From Tautonia sociabilis (lineage in GTDB: Bacteria > Planctomycetota > Planctomycetia > Isosphaerales > Isosphaeraceae), in contig NZ_RYZH01000003.1 of NCBI RefSeq assembly GCF_003977685.1, forward strand, positions 163,023 through 227,022: a stretch of DNA of 64,000 nt, read 5' to 3'. Numbering within the stretch: the stretch's first letter is position 1; the number at the start of each line of letters is the position of its first letter. Below, one piece after another: positions 36,705 through 45,763 of this stretch. The translations under genes and the position numbers were made by a program. A model generated the notes under the pieces. The model saw only the letters and a list, made by a program, of their open reading frames with translations, had not been told where the DNA came from and ran no database searches.

Positions 36705-37018
36705 TCCCCCGGCCGATGCCCCGACTCCTCGAGCCTCCGAGGCCCTTCCACCGGCGTCTGATCTCCGAATCACGCCAGGAATCGGGGTTGTCCGCCTGAA
36801 ACGGAGTCCCGATAATGCCGACTCCGTCCCGCATCCGGCCCGATCGAGCCGACTCCGGGCCGCTCTCGAACCCTCACGGACGAGGGATCACTCCCGGCGA
36901 CGCGAGAGGATGTCCTAGAATTCCTCCCGAAGCCGTCCACCGCCCGATCCCACCGCGCTCGATTGATTACCCGGAGCGTCTGGGCATCCCGGCTCCACAG
37001 CAACGAGGGCAGACCGCC

Positions 37019-38335
37019 GTGAAGATCGCCGTCATCGGCACCGGGTACGTCGGCTTGGTGCAGGGCACCTGCCTGGCGGACAGCGGCAACGACGTCGTCT
37101 GCGTCGACAAGGTTTCGGAAAAGATCGAGCGGCTCCGGCGGGGAGAAATCCCCATCTACGAGCCCGGCCTGACCGAGTTGGTCCTCCGCAACTCGAAGGA
37201 CGGCCGCCTCCGATTCACGACCGACCTGGCCGAGGGAATTCGGGAGGCGGAGATCGTCTTCATCGCCGTCGGCACCCCCCAGGGGGATGACGGCGGCGCC
37301 GACCTCAGCGGCGTCTGGGCCGTCGGCGAGCAGCTCGCCCGTCACCTCGACGACCGGGACCACCCCAAGATCATCGTCGTCAAAAGCACCGTCCCGGTCG
37401 GCACCAACGCCGAGCTGGGCCGTCGCATCTCGATGCTCACCGACGTGCCCTTCCACGTCGCCAGCAACCCCGAGTTCCTCAAGGAAGGCGCCGCGATCGA
37501 CGACTTCACCAAGCCCGACCGCGTCGTCGTCGGCGTCCGCAGCCCCGAGGTCGCCGAAAAGCTTCACGAGCTCTACGCCCCGTTCCTCCGCACCGACCGT
37601 CCCTTCCTGGTCATGTCCCCCGAATCGGCCGAGATGACCAAGTATGTGGCGAATTGCATGCTCGCGGTGAAGATCAGCTTCATCAACGAGATGGCCAACC
37701 TCTGCGAGGCCTACGGCGCCGACATCAACGACGTCCGCCGAGGCATCGGGCACGACCAGCGCATTGGCTTCCACTTCCTCCACCCCGGTGTCGGCTACGG
37801 CGGCAGCTGCTTCCCCAAGGACGTCCGCGCCATGATCCACATGGCCCGGTCCAAGCAGATGTCCAGCCGCATGATGGAGGCCGTCGACGAGGTCAACGAG
37901 GCCCAGAAGCACGTCCTGCCCCGGAAGATCATCGAGTTCTTCGGCGGCCCTGAGGGGCTCAACGGCAAGACCATCGCCCTTTGGGGCCTCGCCTTCAAGC
38001 CCAAGACCGACGACATCCGAGAGGCCCCATCCCTCGTCCTGATTGACACCTTGCTCGCGGCCGGCGCCTCGGTTCGGGTCCACGACCCCGAGGCCATGCC
38101 CAACGTCCGCGCCATCTACGGCGACCGCATCACCTTCTGCGACCGCCCCTACGGCTGCCTCGAGCAGGCCGACGCCCTGGCCATCGCCACCGAGTGGAAC
38201 GAGTTCCGCAATCCCGACTTCGAGATCATGAGGCGGCTACTCAACCGCCCCGTCGTCTTTGACGGGCGCAACCTCTACGACCCGGAGAAGATGACCGAGC
38301 TCGGCTTCACCTACTTCGGCATCGGCCGCTCCTGA
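37019..38335 (+). CDS. ugd: UDP-glucose 6-dehydrogenase
   Basis: 438 residues. Makes UDP-glucuronate from UDP-glucose by two NAD-linked oxidations. Seen: [83 protein letters not shown], and the catalytic Cys in [10 protein letters not shown] (about C264), with [18 protein letters not shown] in the C-terminal domain. GTG at 37019 is chosen because it opens directly at the Rossmann strand and GAGGGC lies about 8 bases upstream; the frame continues 68 codons upstream without similarity. The product feeds surface polysaccharides. It ends at a GC hairpin with the convergent PRC-barrel gene. Confidence 0.95.
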   Translation: MKIAVIGTGYVGLVQGTCLADSGNDVVCVDKVSEKIERLRRGEIPIYEPGLTELVLRNSKDGRLRFTTDLAEGIREAEIVFIAVGTPQGDDGGADLSGVWAVGEQLARHLDDRDHPKIIVVKSTVPVGTNAELGRRISMLTDVPFHVASNPEFLKEGAAIDDFTKPDRVVVGVRSPEVAEKLHELYAPFLRTDRPFLVMSPESAEMTKYVANCMLAVKISFINEMANLCEAYGADINDVRRGIGHDQRIGFHFLHPGVGYGGSCFPKDVRAMIHMARSKQMSSRMMEAVDEVNEAQKHVLPRKIIEFFGGPEGLNGKTIALWGLAFKPKTDDIREAPSLVLIDTLLAAGASVRVHDPEAMPNVRAIYGDRITFCDRPYGCLEQADALAIATEWNEFRNPDFEIMRRLLNRPVVFDGRNLYDPEKMTELGFTYFGIGRS

Positions 38336-38364
38336 TCTTACCTCCCCCGACCCGGTCGCGACGA

Positions 38365-38395
38365 GCCCCGCCCCGGCCGGAGCGGGGGGCGGGGC
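38365..38395. terminator. perfect 10-bp GC hairpin between convergent genes
   Basis: GCCCCGCCCC (38365-38374) and GGGGCGGGGC (38386-38395), 11-base loop, centred in the 104-base gap between the UDP-glucose dehydrogenase and PRC-barrel genes. No U-tract. Confidence 0.6.
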
Positions 38396-38439
38396 GAGGC
38401 GCGTCGTTGACGGTTCGGGATGCTCGAGAGGCATTGACC

Positions 38440-39342
38440 TCAAGGCCGGCGTTCCAGCCCCGCCGCTCCGGGATCGATGGCGCCGAAATACTCGCGGACC
38501 CTCTCCACGAACGTCGGGTCGAGCATTCGGTTGTACTCCCCGTCCAGCCGAGGAGCCGTCTCACTCTGCAGCCGCTCCTTGGTCGTGTCGCTGCGCACGA
38601 TCAGGACGGAGCGGCCCCCGTCCTCCTCCGAGTCGAGCCGGAGCCGGTCGAACGGCACGGGCACCTGTTCCTTGCCCAGCCCGGCGATGCCGCCGAAGCC
38701 CAGGATCGCGAAGGTCGCCCGGAAGTCGTCATCGAGCAGCAGGTCGTCGACGTTGGCGATCGACTCGTCGCCACCGGCTCCGCGCACTTGAGCATCCTTC
38801 AAGGCGCTGGCGCGGAACAGGAAGCTCTCGTCGCCGGTTCCGGAATCGTTCCCAGCCGGGTTGGCCCCGAAGAACTGGCGATTGGCTTGCAGCCAAGACC
38901 GGTCGCGCAACGGGGCCAGTGAGCCCTCCTCCAGGGTCGGCGCCTGCGCGAGCTGCTCTCCCGTCATCTCAAGTGTGAGCCGCCAGCCGCCGTCCTCGAC
39001 GTAGGTGAGCCGGGCGACCTCGAACGGCACCGCGATGGTCTCTCCTCCAAGCCCGGCCACGCCGCCTCGGGTGATCAGCACATAGTGCGGCGCTCCTTGG
39101 CCATCAAGGATGAGGTCCTTGATCGAGGCAATCTTTTCCTCGTCACCCGGTCCCCTCACCTCTCCCTTGAAAAGCTCGCTGACCCGGCGCACCGGGGCGA
39201 TGGCCGTCTCAGCGTCGGCGATGGCGTCGGTCCGAGTCGTCAGAGCGGGCTGGCCCTCCCCCTCCTGAGCGTTGACGCCTCCCGACAGTGCCAGGCCCCC
39301 GATCATCACTGGAATGCCAAGGCGGTTCCAGAACGCGATCAT
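38440..39342 (-). CDS. secreted protein with two PRC-barrel-like domains
   Basis: 300 residues. Signal peptide (LGIPVMIGGLALSGGVNA). The mature part is an internal duplication: each half has a strand pattern ending in VAGLGGETIAVPFEVARL or IAGLGKEQVPVPFDRLRL, preceded by SIKDLILDGQG and NVDDLLLDDDF. This is the PRC-barrel fold, seen in photosynthetic reaction-centre subunit H and in RimM. Function is unknown. The ATG at 39342 has a textbook ribosome site, AAAGGAGG, the strongest in the window. It is divergent from a secreted unknown protein, and both lie in a stretch of lower GC. Confidence 0.7.
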   Translation of the reverse strand: MIAFWNRLGIPVMIGGLALSGGVNAQEGEGQPALTTRTDAIADAETAIAPVRRVSELFKGEVRGPGDEEKIASIKDLILDGQGAPHYVLITRGGVAGLGGETIAVPFEVARLTYVEDGGWRLTLEMTGEQLAQAPTLEEGSLAPLRDRSWLQANRQFFGANPAGNDSGTGDESFLFRASALKDAQVRGAGGDESIANVDDLLLDDDFRATFAILGFGGIAGLGKEQVPVPFDRLRLDSEEDGGRSVLIVRSDTTKERLQSETAPRLDGEYNRMLDPTFVERVREYFGAIDPGAAGLERRP

Positions 39343-39671
39343 GAGTGTCCTCCTTTGAGGGTTGGATATTCGACGAACCGCGCGGCCGGACCGCCCTCCG
39401 CGGGTTGGGGAGCGGACATACTCCGGACCCGTTCGATTCGAACCGGCACATCGAGGCCGGATGGGAATCGATTACGCAGTTCCTGTTCCGATTCCGAGCA
39501 AGATGGCTGGGGCGGAGGGCCGATTCTCGGGCGGAGCCAGCTGGTATTCCAATTGCGGGAGGAACTCGACTGAGGTCGTGGCCGGGTACGCTTGGGCGGC
39601 CGGTCGCGGAAGTTCCCAATCGACCTGTCTTGCCAGCAAGCTGGTCGAACCCAGCCATGAGGACGATCGTA
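39343..39671. promoter_or_regulatory. divergent intergenic region, lower GC
   Basis: 329 bases between the PRC-barrel gene and a secreted unknown. The rightward frame stays open through it but without protein-like content. It probably holds both promoters; no clear hexamers were found. Confidence 0.4.
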
Positions 39672-40865
39672 ATGAGAAGCGATTCAAGATTCGCCAATCC
39701 GACTTGGAGGAGCGCGTGGGTGCTCGTATGCTTCGTCTTGGTCTGCGGACCGACACTCGATGCGGCAGCCCAAGTTGTCTCGGTCCCGCCGGGCGGAGCG
39801 TACGGCTTTGGCGGTTGGAACTCCGCCGCCACACCCTTGGGCCGTGCGGCCTTGGGCATGGGGGCGTTTGCCCGAGGTATCGGCGCGGCTGATCTGATGA
39901 CCTCCGAGGCCGCTGCCATCCGGGCCGAGACCTGGATGGAACTCAACGAGTATCTCTATCGATCCCGGATGCTGAGCCGTCAACATGCGCTGGCGCAGGC
40001 GGCTCGCGTGGAGTCGCGCGCGGATGAGGCTCGCCAACAACTTCGCGGCCGGACCCTCAGCGATCCCACTCCGCAAGAGATCGAGTCCGGCGATGCGCTC
40101 AACGCGATCCTCTTCTTGCTCGATGACCCGGCCATCCCCGATTCCGTCGTTCGTGATGCGGCTCAGGGCTTGGCGTTGCCGGGCTCACTGGTCAAGACCA
40201 TCCCCTTCATGTTCTCGCACAAGGGCGCATCCGTCTCCATCGACCGTATGCTTCACGAGGGGGAGGGTTGGCCCTCGGCGCTTCGGGCCGAGGCGTTCAC
40301 CGAACCAAGAGAGCGGTACGAGGAGATCGCCCGTCAGATCCTCGAAATTCCAGAAGGCCAGCCTGTTCCTCGCGAGTTGATCGACCAGGCGCGCTCGACC
40401 CTCAACGAACTCTACCAGGCCGTTCGTCAGGCCGATCTTCCTGGACCCGCCACCGCCGAGGCGATACGGCATCTCAAGGCCCAGGCCGGCATGGTGGCCA
40501 TGCTCGTTGAGCCGGAGGTCAAGGATGTGCTCGATCAGGCAGGAGAGGTCGAACGCATTGAGTTGCCGGTCCTCCTGAATTTCATGAGGTCCTATAACCT
40601 CCAATTCGGTCTGGCCGAAAGCCCTGAGGAACGGTCGCTCTATACCGAGCGGCTCTATCCCATGCTGGCTCAGGTTCGTCAACGGTTGACCGATCAGTTC
40701 AGCGACGCCCTCCCCTCCGAAGTCGCAGGCTCGCCGTTCAGCGCGTTCGATTCGTTCGATTGGGATCGGCTTGGCTTCCAAACCCAGAAGAATCGCTCCA
40801 CCGACGATTCCTCCTCGGGAGAGTCCGCCTCGGAATCCTCTCCTGATGATCAGGTCAATCCGTGA
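39672..40865 (+). CDS. secreted protein of unknown function
   Basis: 397 residues, not recognised. Signal peptide (SAWVLVCFVLVCGPTLDAAAQ), then a Gly-rich stretch (GGAYGFGGWNSAATPLG) and a long, mostly helical body with many Glu, Gln and Arg. The end is low-complexity Ser/Asp/Glu. ATG at 39672 is preferred over 39657 because GAGGACG lies upstream. Its base composition is clearly lower in GC (about 50-58% on sample lines) than the rest of the window, which suggests a different origin or weak codon selection. No operon partner is evident. Confidence 0.65.
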   Translation: MRSDSRFANPTWRSAWVLVCFVLVCGPTLDAAAQVVSVPPGGAYGFGGWNSAATPLGRAALGMGAFARGIGAADLMTSEAAAIRAETWMELNEYLYRSRMLSRQHALAQAARVESRADEARQQLRGRTLSDPTPQEIESGDALNAILFLLDDPAIPDSVVRDAAQGLALPGSLVKTIPFMFSHKGASVSIDRMLHEGEGWPSALRAEAFTEPRERYEEIARQILEIPEGQPVPRELIDQARSTLNELYQAVRQADLPGPATAEAIRHLKAQAGMVAMLVEPEVKDVLDQAGEVERIELPVLLNFMRSYNLQFGLAESPEERSLYTERLYPMLAQVRQRLTDQFSDALPSEVAGSPFSAFDSFDWDRLGFQTQKNRSTDDSSSGESASESSPDDQVNP

Positions 40866-41283
40866 TCGGTCTGGTGAGACTCGGGCCACCCCGTTCCTGG
40901 TCCGAGTTTTCTCGGTGAAGCGGCTGGGATCATGCTGAGGAGCTGAACCGCGACGATGCCCGACGCCGCATCCGGAGTTGAGCCGGGATCAACACCGGAT
41001 GCGATCCCGGCTCGCCCTGCGAATCCTGCTTGTTCGAATCAGATCGTCAGCGTATCCGCTCGATCCCTTCTCTCTCGCCCGGATCGTCTGGAAGCACGAA
41101 GTGTTTCCGAAACCGGATCGTTCTCGGAGAAACCGTTCCCAATCGAATCTTCCCACCTCACAGGGAACGGTTTCCGAGCCAGGGATGGCGGCCGACTTCC
41201 ACTCATGGCATGATCGGGAGCGATCTGAGGGTTTCCAGCGAGACGATCTCGATAGTCCCGTCCGAGTTGGGGGGGGAGAGGTC
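40866..41283 (+). other. 418-base intergenic region with inverted repeat
   Basis: Separates the secreted unknown from the sugar-isomerase-like gene; lower GC than the window average. It holds the inverted repeat at 41123-41178 and a GGGGGGGAGAGG ribosome site at its end. The rightward frame is open from 40978, but the translation before 41284 shows no family similarity. No gene is called. Confidence 0.5.
41123..41178. repeat. long imperfect inverted repeat
   Basis: Perfect 11-base arms AAACCGTTCCC (41130-41140) and GGGAACGGTTT (41163-41173) with a 22-base spacer; the symmetry extends outward through CTCGGA (41123-41128) and TCCGAG (41173-41178) with a two-base insertion on the left. It lies about 105 bases before the isomerase start. 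Candidate operator, attenuator hairpin or mobile-element end. Confidence 0.55.
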
Positions 41284-42813
41284 ATGGCGAGCAAAGTGGC
41301 CGTCTTTTGGCCAGGCGATTATCGGTCGAAGCCGAACGAATGGGCTCGTCCGCAGTTTGAAGAGGCCCGAGCGCGGTTGTTCGCCGCGCTTCAGTCTTTG
41401 GGCAGGGTACCTTACCTTGTTGAAGGACCGCTGACCCGTCCTGGTGAGGCGATTGAGCGTCTGGGGCCGATTGACGATCCCATGATTGGCCTGTTCGTCC
41501 ACTGGGCCTACGCCCCGCACACGGTTGACGGGGTCGTCGGGAAATCGAACCCGCTGCTGTTGGCCTCGAATTTCTCCGGGACCTGGCCGGGGCTGGTCGC
41601 CCTGCTCAACACCGCCGCCTCGTTGGAGAGCGTCGGCCGGGCCGCGTCCCGGATCTGGACCGATGCCGACGACTGGACCGCCGACCGATCGTTCATGGAT
41701 CGACTCGCCGAGTGGTGCGAGACCGGCCGAATCGAAGAGAACTGCTCCGAACTCCACGACCATTGCACGATTCCCGATGCGGCGGAGACACTCGCCCATC
41801 GTGTGCTCGATGGGATCCACGCGCGGCGAGTGCTCGCTCTCATGTTGGGCGACACGTCGATGGGGATGATCAACGGCTATTTTGGCCCTCGAGTGCTCGC
41901 CCCATTGGGATTCAGCGAGCACAAGGTCGATCAAGCCTGGTTGCTGGAACGAGTTGGCCTTGTTGACGATCGCCGCGTGGAGGACGCCTTCCGCTTCGTG
42001 ACCGACCGCGGCGTCACCTTCCATTGGGGAGAACCCGACGCCGAGGACTTCACCGAGGCCGCCACTCGAGAGCAGCTCCGCGGCTACCTCGCCGTGCTCG
42101 ACCTCGCTCGCGAGTTCCAGGCCGACTGCATTGGCTGGCAGTACCAGCTCGGCCTGCTGAAGCTGTTGCCGCCGAGCGACTTCGCCGAGGGGCTGCTCAA
42201 TTCCCACGCCCGCCCCGAGGGGGACGGCCACCCGCTGATCACGGCCACCGAGGCCGACCAGGGGAACCTCGTCCCGATGGAGCTGATGAAGCGGCTGCTC
42301 GAGGCCAAGGGCCTCCCCGGCGCCGTCATGTTCCACGACGTCCGCTGGGGGGCCGAGCACGACGGCCGGTTCCTCTGGGTCTTGCTCAACTCCGGGAGTT
42401 GCTCGGCCTTCGCGTTCAACCTCGACGTCGACTCGCTGGCCGGCGTCCACAGCTATCGCCAGCCGAGCGGCTACTTCCCCGTCCCCGGCGGCACCTTCGC
42501 CGGCGTCAGCCAGCCGGGGAAGATCACCTGGTCCCGCGCCTGGCTCGACCGCCAGGGGCAGCCGGTGCTCGACGTCGGCCGGGGGGAGTCGGTCGCGCTG
42601 CCCGAGCAGGTCCGGGAGTCCTGGTGGCGCGGGACGACCCGCCAGTGGCCGTTCATGGCCGCCGACCTCGGCTGCTCGAAGGAGACGATCATGGCCCATT
42701 ACATGAGCAATCACGTCGCCGTGGCCTACGGCGACATCTTCGCCGAGCTGATCGCTCTGGGCAGGGCGATGGGCTTCCGGGTGCGCATCCTGGCCAGAGA
42801 CCATCTGTCGTGA
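41284..42813 (+). CDS. L-fucose-isomerase-like sugar isomerase family protein
   Basis: 509 residues. The order and motifs suggest the L-fucose/L-arabinose isomerase superfamily: VAVFWPGDYRSKPNEWA at the start, a Rossmann-like first half with LMLGDTSMGMINGYFGPRVL, a middle QADCIGWQYQLGLLKLLPPSD, and a C-terminal barrel-like part (GAVMFHDVRWGAEHDGRF, YFPVPGGTFAGVS, MAHYMSNHVAVAYGD). The HYMSNH motif matches the metal/substrate site near the end of fucose isomerases. The substrate is unknown. ATG at 41284 follows GGGGGAGAGG. The first half has about 60% GC, the last third about 70-77%. Confidence 0.6.
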   Translation: MASKVAVFWPGDYRSKPNEWARPQFEEARARLFAALQSLGRVPYLVEGPLTRPGEAIERLGPIDDPMIGLFVHWAYAPHTVDGVVGKSNPLLLASNFSGTWPGLVALLNTAASLESVGRAASRIWTDADDWTADRSFMDRLAEWCETGRIEENCSELHDHCTIPDAAETLAHRVLDGIHARRVLALMLGDTSMGMINGYFGPRVLAPLGFSEHKVDQAWLLERVGLVDDRRVEDAFRFVTDRGVTFHWGEPDAEDFTEAATREQLRGYLAVLDLAREFQADCIGWQYQLGLLKLLPPSDFAEGLLNSHARPEGDGHPLITATEADQGNLVPMELMKRLLEAKGLPGAVMFHDVRWGAEHDGRFLWVLLNSGSCSAFAFNLDVDSLAGVHSYRQPSGYFPVPGGTFAGVSQPGKITWSRAWLDRQGQPVLDVGRGESVALPEQVRESWWRGTTRQWPFMAADLGCSKETIMAHYMSNHVAVAYGDIFAELIALGRAMGFRVRILARDHLS

Positions 42814-42963
42814 CCCTGGTCTGGGGCGATCTCCCCAACCCTCCTCGGATCGGCCAGGGCAGGGCGGAAGGACGTGTTCCTCGAAGGCCTTCGGGCCGGT
42901 AAACTTGATTCGATCCCCCTCTCGGGCCGTCCGGCCCCGCTTCCTCGGAGGTTCCAGCCGTCC

Positions 42964-44973
42964 ATGCACCCCGAGTCGTCCCCGAGTCCAGGCCTGGGCG
43001 TCCCCCGCCCCGGGGCCGGTGCCCGGCCCGAGCGGCTCGGTCCCGGCCCGGACTCGACGACTCCTCCCGGATCGATCGGTGAGGCCGGTCGGCCGGTCCC
43101 CCGCCTCGGCCGTCCGTCCGACCCCTACTCCCCGGCCAACCTGCGCAGGATGGCCCGACTCCGATGGCTTCGGGAGGCGGGCCTCCTGCTCACGCTGAGC
43201 TCGGTGCTGGCCGTGATCTCCTATTACGCCTGGCGAGACGCCGTCCGCCTTGGCCCGGAGGCTCGGCCGTCCTCGACGAGGGTCGGCGCTCCCCCAGCCG
43301 TCAGCCCTTCCCCCGAGGCCCGTCAACCTCGCCGCTCGCTTGCCGGCCATCACGGCCTCGGGCCTCCTCCCCCTCCCTCCGATTCGGGGCCTCCGATCGA
43401 GGAGCGGCCGCCCGTCCCTTCGCCGCTCGAAGCCTCCCCCGTCGCTCCGACCACCGCTCCCGACTCGGAGCCGCCCCCTCCCGGTGTCCAGCCGCTGGAG
43501 GACGCCCCCCACCAGGCCCTCCGGGCGAATGAGATCGCCCAGCACGACGGCTCCCCCGACCTCCGCCGGCTCCCGACCTTGAAGGCGCCGACGCTCCCCG
43601 GCCCTCCCGCTCCGACCGAATCCGAACCGGAGACTCCCATCCCGACGCCGAGCTCCTCCCCGACGTCCAACGAGCCCCCAAGGTTGCTCGTCGGCGACGA
43701 GTTCGGTCGCGTCCTGGTCAGCCGGCTGTACGCCCGAACCCCGATGGGCCCGATCGTGCTGCTGCCCGACGGCTCGCTCGGCTGGCCGGACGGCGAGGTG
43801 CCCACCACCCGCCCCTTCCAGCCCTGGTCCTCCCGGAGGCTCAGCCTCGCTCTCCGGAGCGGCCCCTTCCGCGGGTTCCGCGTCGTGGAACGGGCGCCGT
43901 ATCTCGTGCTCACCAGGGGGAGCGACCGCTTCGCTGAGGATGCCGCGGACCTGCTCCAGGGGCTCTATCGCGACCTCGTCGAATGCCTCGAGGACGGCGA
44001 CCTTTCCATCTCGGAACCCGAGTTCCCCCTGGTCGCGATCATCTTCCCCGACGAGAAGGCGTTCCGGGCCTACCGCCCGGTCGACCCCGACGTCCGGGCT
44101 TACTACGAGGGCTCGACCAACCGCATCATTCTCTTCGAGGAATCCGACCAGGATCGCCTCGCTCCCGAGCTGGCCCGACTTCGTCGCCCGCAGGCGATCG
44201 CCCACGAGGGGGTCCACCAGATCCTCCAGAACATCGGGATCCAGCCCCGCCTGTCGTGCTGGCCGGCCTGGCTCGTCGAGGGGCTGGCGGAATACTTCGC
44301 CCCGACCGCCACGCTCCCCACCGATCCCGACGAGCCGGAAGGATGGGGAGACTACGGCCGAGGCAACTTCGGGCGGGTCAATCCCTTCCACATGGCCACC
44401 CTGATGGACCTCCGGCACCCCGTCCCCTCGCTGGCCCCCTTCCCGCCCGCCGTGCTCTCCTCCTCTCCCCAGGATCCGGGCCGGCTTGCGCTCGACGCCT
44501 CCTGGGTGCGTCGCCTCCTCCTCCAGACCGAGCTCTCCCCAACCGACTACGCCCTCTCCTGGAGCCTGACTCACTACCTGGCCCGCTGCCATCCCGAGGC
44601 GCTGCGCTCCTTCCTGCTCGCGCTCGGACGCCATCCCCCGCTCGAATATCGCCCCCCGGAGTACCACCTCCGACTCTTCATCGACACCTTCGGCCTCTCT
44701 CCCGAGGAGGCCCCCCGGCGAATTGACTCCCACCTTTCCTCGCTCCGCTACGAGCGTGTTCCCTTCTACGGCGTCCGATTCGAGCAGGCGATGGGCCCCG
44801 GCCGCTCCCGCCGCGCCGTCCTCGTCTCCCCGTCCCCCATCCAGATCGACCACTGGGTCCGCGCCCAGACCCTCCCCGACGGCGGGCCCGTCCGCTGGTG
44901 GGCCACCCCCTTCGACTCCCGCACCCTCGCCCGACACTCCTGCGAGGCGTGGTTGCTCTCCTCTTCCCCTTAA
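42964..44973 (+). CDS. DUF1570 protein, membrane-anchored gluzincin-like protease
   Basis: 669 residues. A disordered N-terminus is followed by one membrane helix (LLLTLSSVLAVISYYAW, about residues 77-93) and a 150-residue Pro/Ser-rich linker. The folded part (from about 240) ends in a DUF1570-type domain with the zinc motif HEGVHQ (HExxH, H414-H418) and, 21 residues on, VEGLAEYF supplying the third ligand Glu (E439 or E443). The enzyme would face the periplasm or outside. Substrates are unknown. ATG at 42964 is used; the frame is open 30 codons further. No partner gene is adjacent. Confidence 0.78.
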   Translation: MHPESSPSPGLGVPRPGAGARPERLGPGPDSTTPPGSIGEAGRPVPRLGRPSDPYSPANLRRMARLRWLREAGLLLTLSSVLAVISYYAWRDAVRLGPEARPSSTRVGAPPAVSPSPEARQPRRSLAGHHGLGPPPPPSDSGPPIEERPPVPSPLEASPVAPTTAPDSEPPPPGVQPLEDAPHQALRANEIAQHDGSPDLRRLPTLKAPTLPGPPAPTESEPETPIPTPSSSPTSNEPPRLLVGDEFGRVLVSRLYARTPMGPIVLLPDGSLGWPDGEVPTTRPFQPWSSRRLSLALRSGPFRGFRVVERAPYLVLTRGSDRFAEDAADLLQGLYRDLVECLEDGDLSISEPEFPLVAIIFPDEKAFRAYRPVDPDVRAYYEGSTNRIILFEESDQDRLAPELARLRRPQAIAHEGVHQILQNIGIQPRLSCWPAWLVEGLAEYFAPTATLPTDPDEPEGWGDYGRGNFGRVNPFHMATLMDLRHPVPSLAPFPPAVLSSSPQDPGRLALDASWVRRLLLQTELSPTDYALSWSLTHYLARCHPEALRSFLLALGRHPPLEYRPPEYHLRLFIDTFGLSPEEAPRRIDSHLSSLRYERVPFYGVRFEQAMGPGRSRRAVLVSPSPIQIDHWVRAQTLPDGGPVRWWATPFDSRTLARHSCEAWLLSSSP

Positions 44974-45027
44974 CCCCGCCGATTCGTCTTGCCTCCCCCC
45001 CCTCCCGCCGTCACAATCAAGCATCTC

Positions 45028-45042
45028 CCCCTCTCCGAGGGG
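45028..45042 (+). terminator. short hairpin before tRNA-Ala
   Basis: CCCCTC (45028-45033) and GAGGGG (45037-45042), 3-base loop, five bases before the tRNA. It may end the DUF1570 transcript. Confidence 0.3.
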
Positions 45043-45046
45043 ATCC

Positions 45047-45119
45047 GGGGACGTAGCTCAACTGGGAGAGCGCCTGCTTTGCACGCAGGAGGTTGCCGGT
45101 TCGATCCCGGTCGTCTCCA
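45047..45119 (+). tRNA. tRNA-Ala (TGC anticodon)
   Basis: 73 bases without an encoded CCA. Acceptor stem GGGGACG/CGTCTCC includes G3-T70, the wobble pair that identifies alanine tRNAs to AlaRS. D-arm GCTC..GAGC, anticodon stem CCTGC/GCAGG with loop TTTGCAC (anticodon TGC at 45080-45082), and T-arm with GGTTCGATCC. The discriminator base is A. Confidence 0.96.
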
Positions 45120-45689
45120 TTCTCGCAAGAGAAACCAAATGCGGTGATGATGGGTTGGCGGCTGTGATGGACATCCAGCCGCATCGTTCCTCCCGGGAGG
45201 ATTGTGGCTATCGAAGGAGCGGGGCTGGGTGTTGCCAGCAGCGCCGCTCGGACGATTCGCCGATCGAGGGGCGGTGACGAAGCCAGAGGAGTGGCTTCAC
45301 CGGGACGAGGCGAGGACGGAGGGTGACGTCGACCGGGCCGCTGGGGAAGCGTTCCAGAGCGTGACCTCGGAGAGCGTTCTCGGCCGGTGCCGACAGGACG
45401 ACCGCTGCGCGATCCAACAGGCGACCACCGATCGGGCTCAACGATGACACGTCGCGATGTGGGCTTCGGCTCGTCGGAGTGGCGACGCACGACGTGATGA
45501 TTCTCGCCGTCCCGTCCCGGGTCGGGATCGCCTGGCGGAAAGGGTGGTGCGTCGGAGAGGAGAACAGGAGCCTCAAGAATGAGGCACGATCCTGATCCAA
45601 TCGAGCGTCGGACTGGCGTTCGATTTGGATCGTTCCGCCCCGCATCGGGCAGAGACGCCAGGTCCTTTGGGAGTGACCACGTGGGTCAG
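45120..45689. other. 570-base spacer between two tRNA genes, no gene called
   Basis: Lies between tRNA-Ala (plus) and tRNA-Asp (minus). GC is lower than average (about 57-63% on sample lines). Open frames on both strands (for instance 45208-45645 minus, 45202-45447 plus) give no recognisable protein. No integrase, att-like repeat of the tRNA ends or further tRNA was found. Confidence 0.5.
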
Positions 45690-45763
45690 CGAGGATGACG
45701 GGGCTCGAACCCGCAACCTCCGGCGTGACAGGCCGGTGCTCTAACCAATTGAGCTACATCCCC
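45690..45763 (-). tRNA. tRNA-Asp (GTC anticodon)
   Basis: 74 bases on the minus strand, no encoded CCA. Acceptor GGGGATG/CATCCTC, D-arm GCTCAATTGGTTAGAGC, anticodon stem CCGGC/GCCGG around CTGTCAC (anticodon GTC, plus-strand 45727-45729), T-arm with GGGTTCGAGCCCC. The discriminator is G, the AspRS identity base. Confidence 0.96.

Noticed and set aside
41203..45024. Open frame of about 1270 codons on the minus strand
   Set aside because: It runs antisense to the isomerase-like and DUF1570 genes, both of which have clear motifs; it is an artefact of high third-position GC.
45208..45645. 145-codon minus-strand frame between the tRNAs
   Set aside because: Arg/Ser/Pro-rich translation without recognisable features; likely chance.
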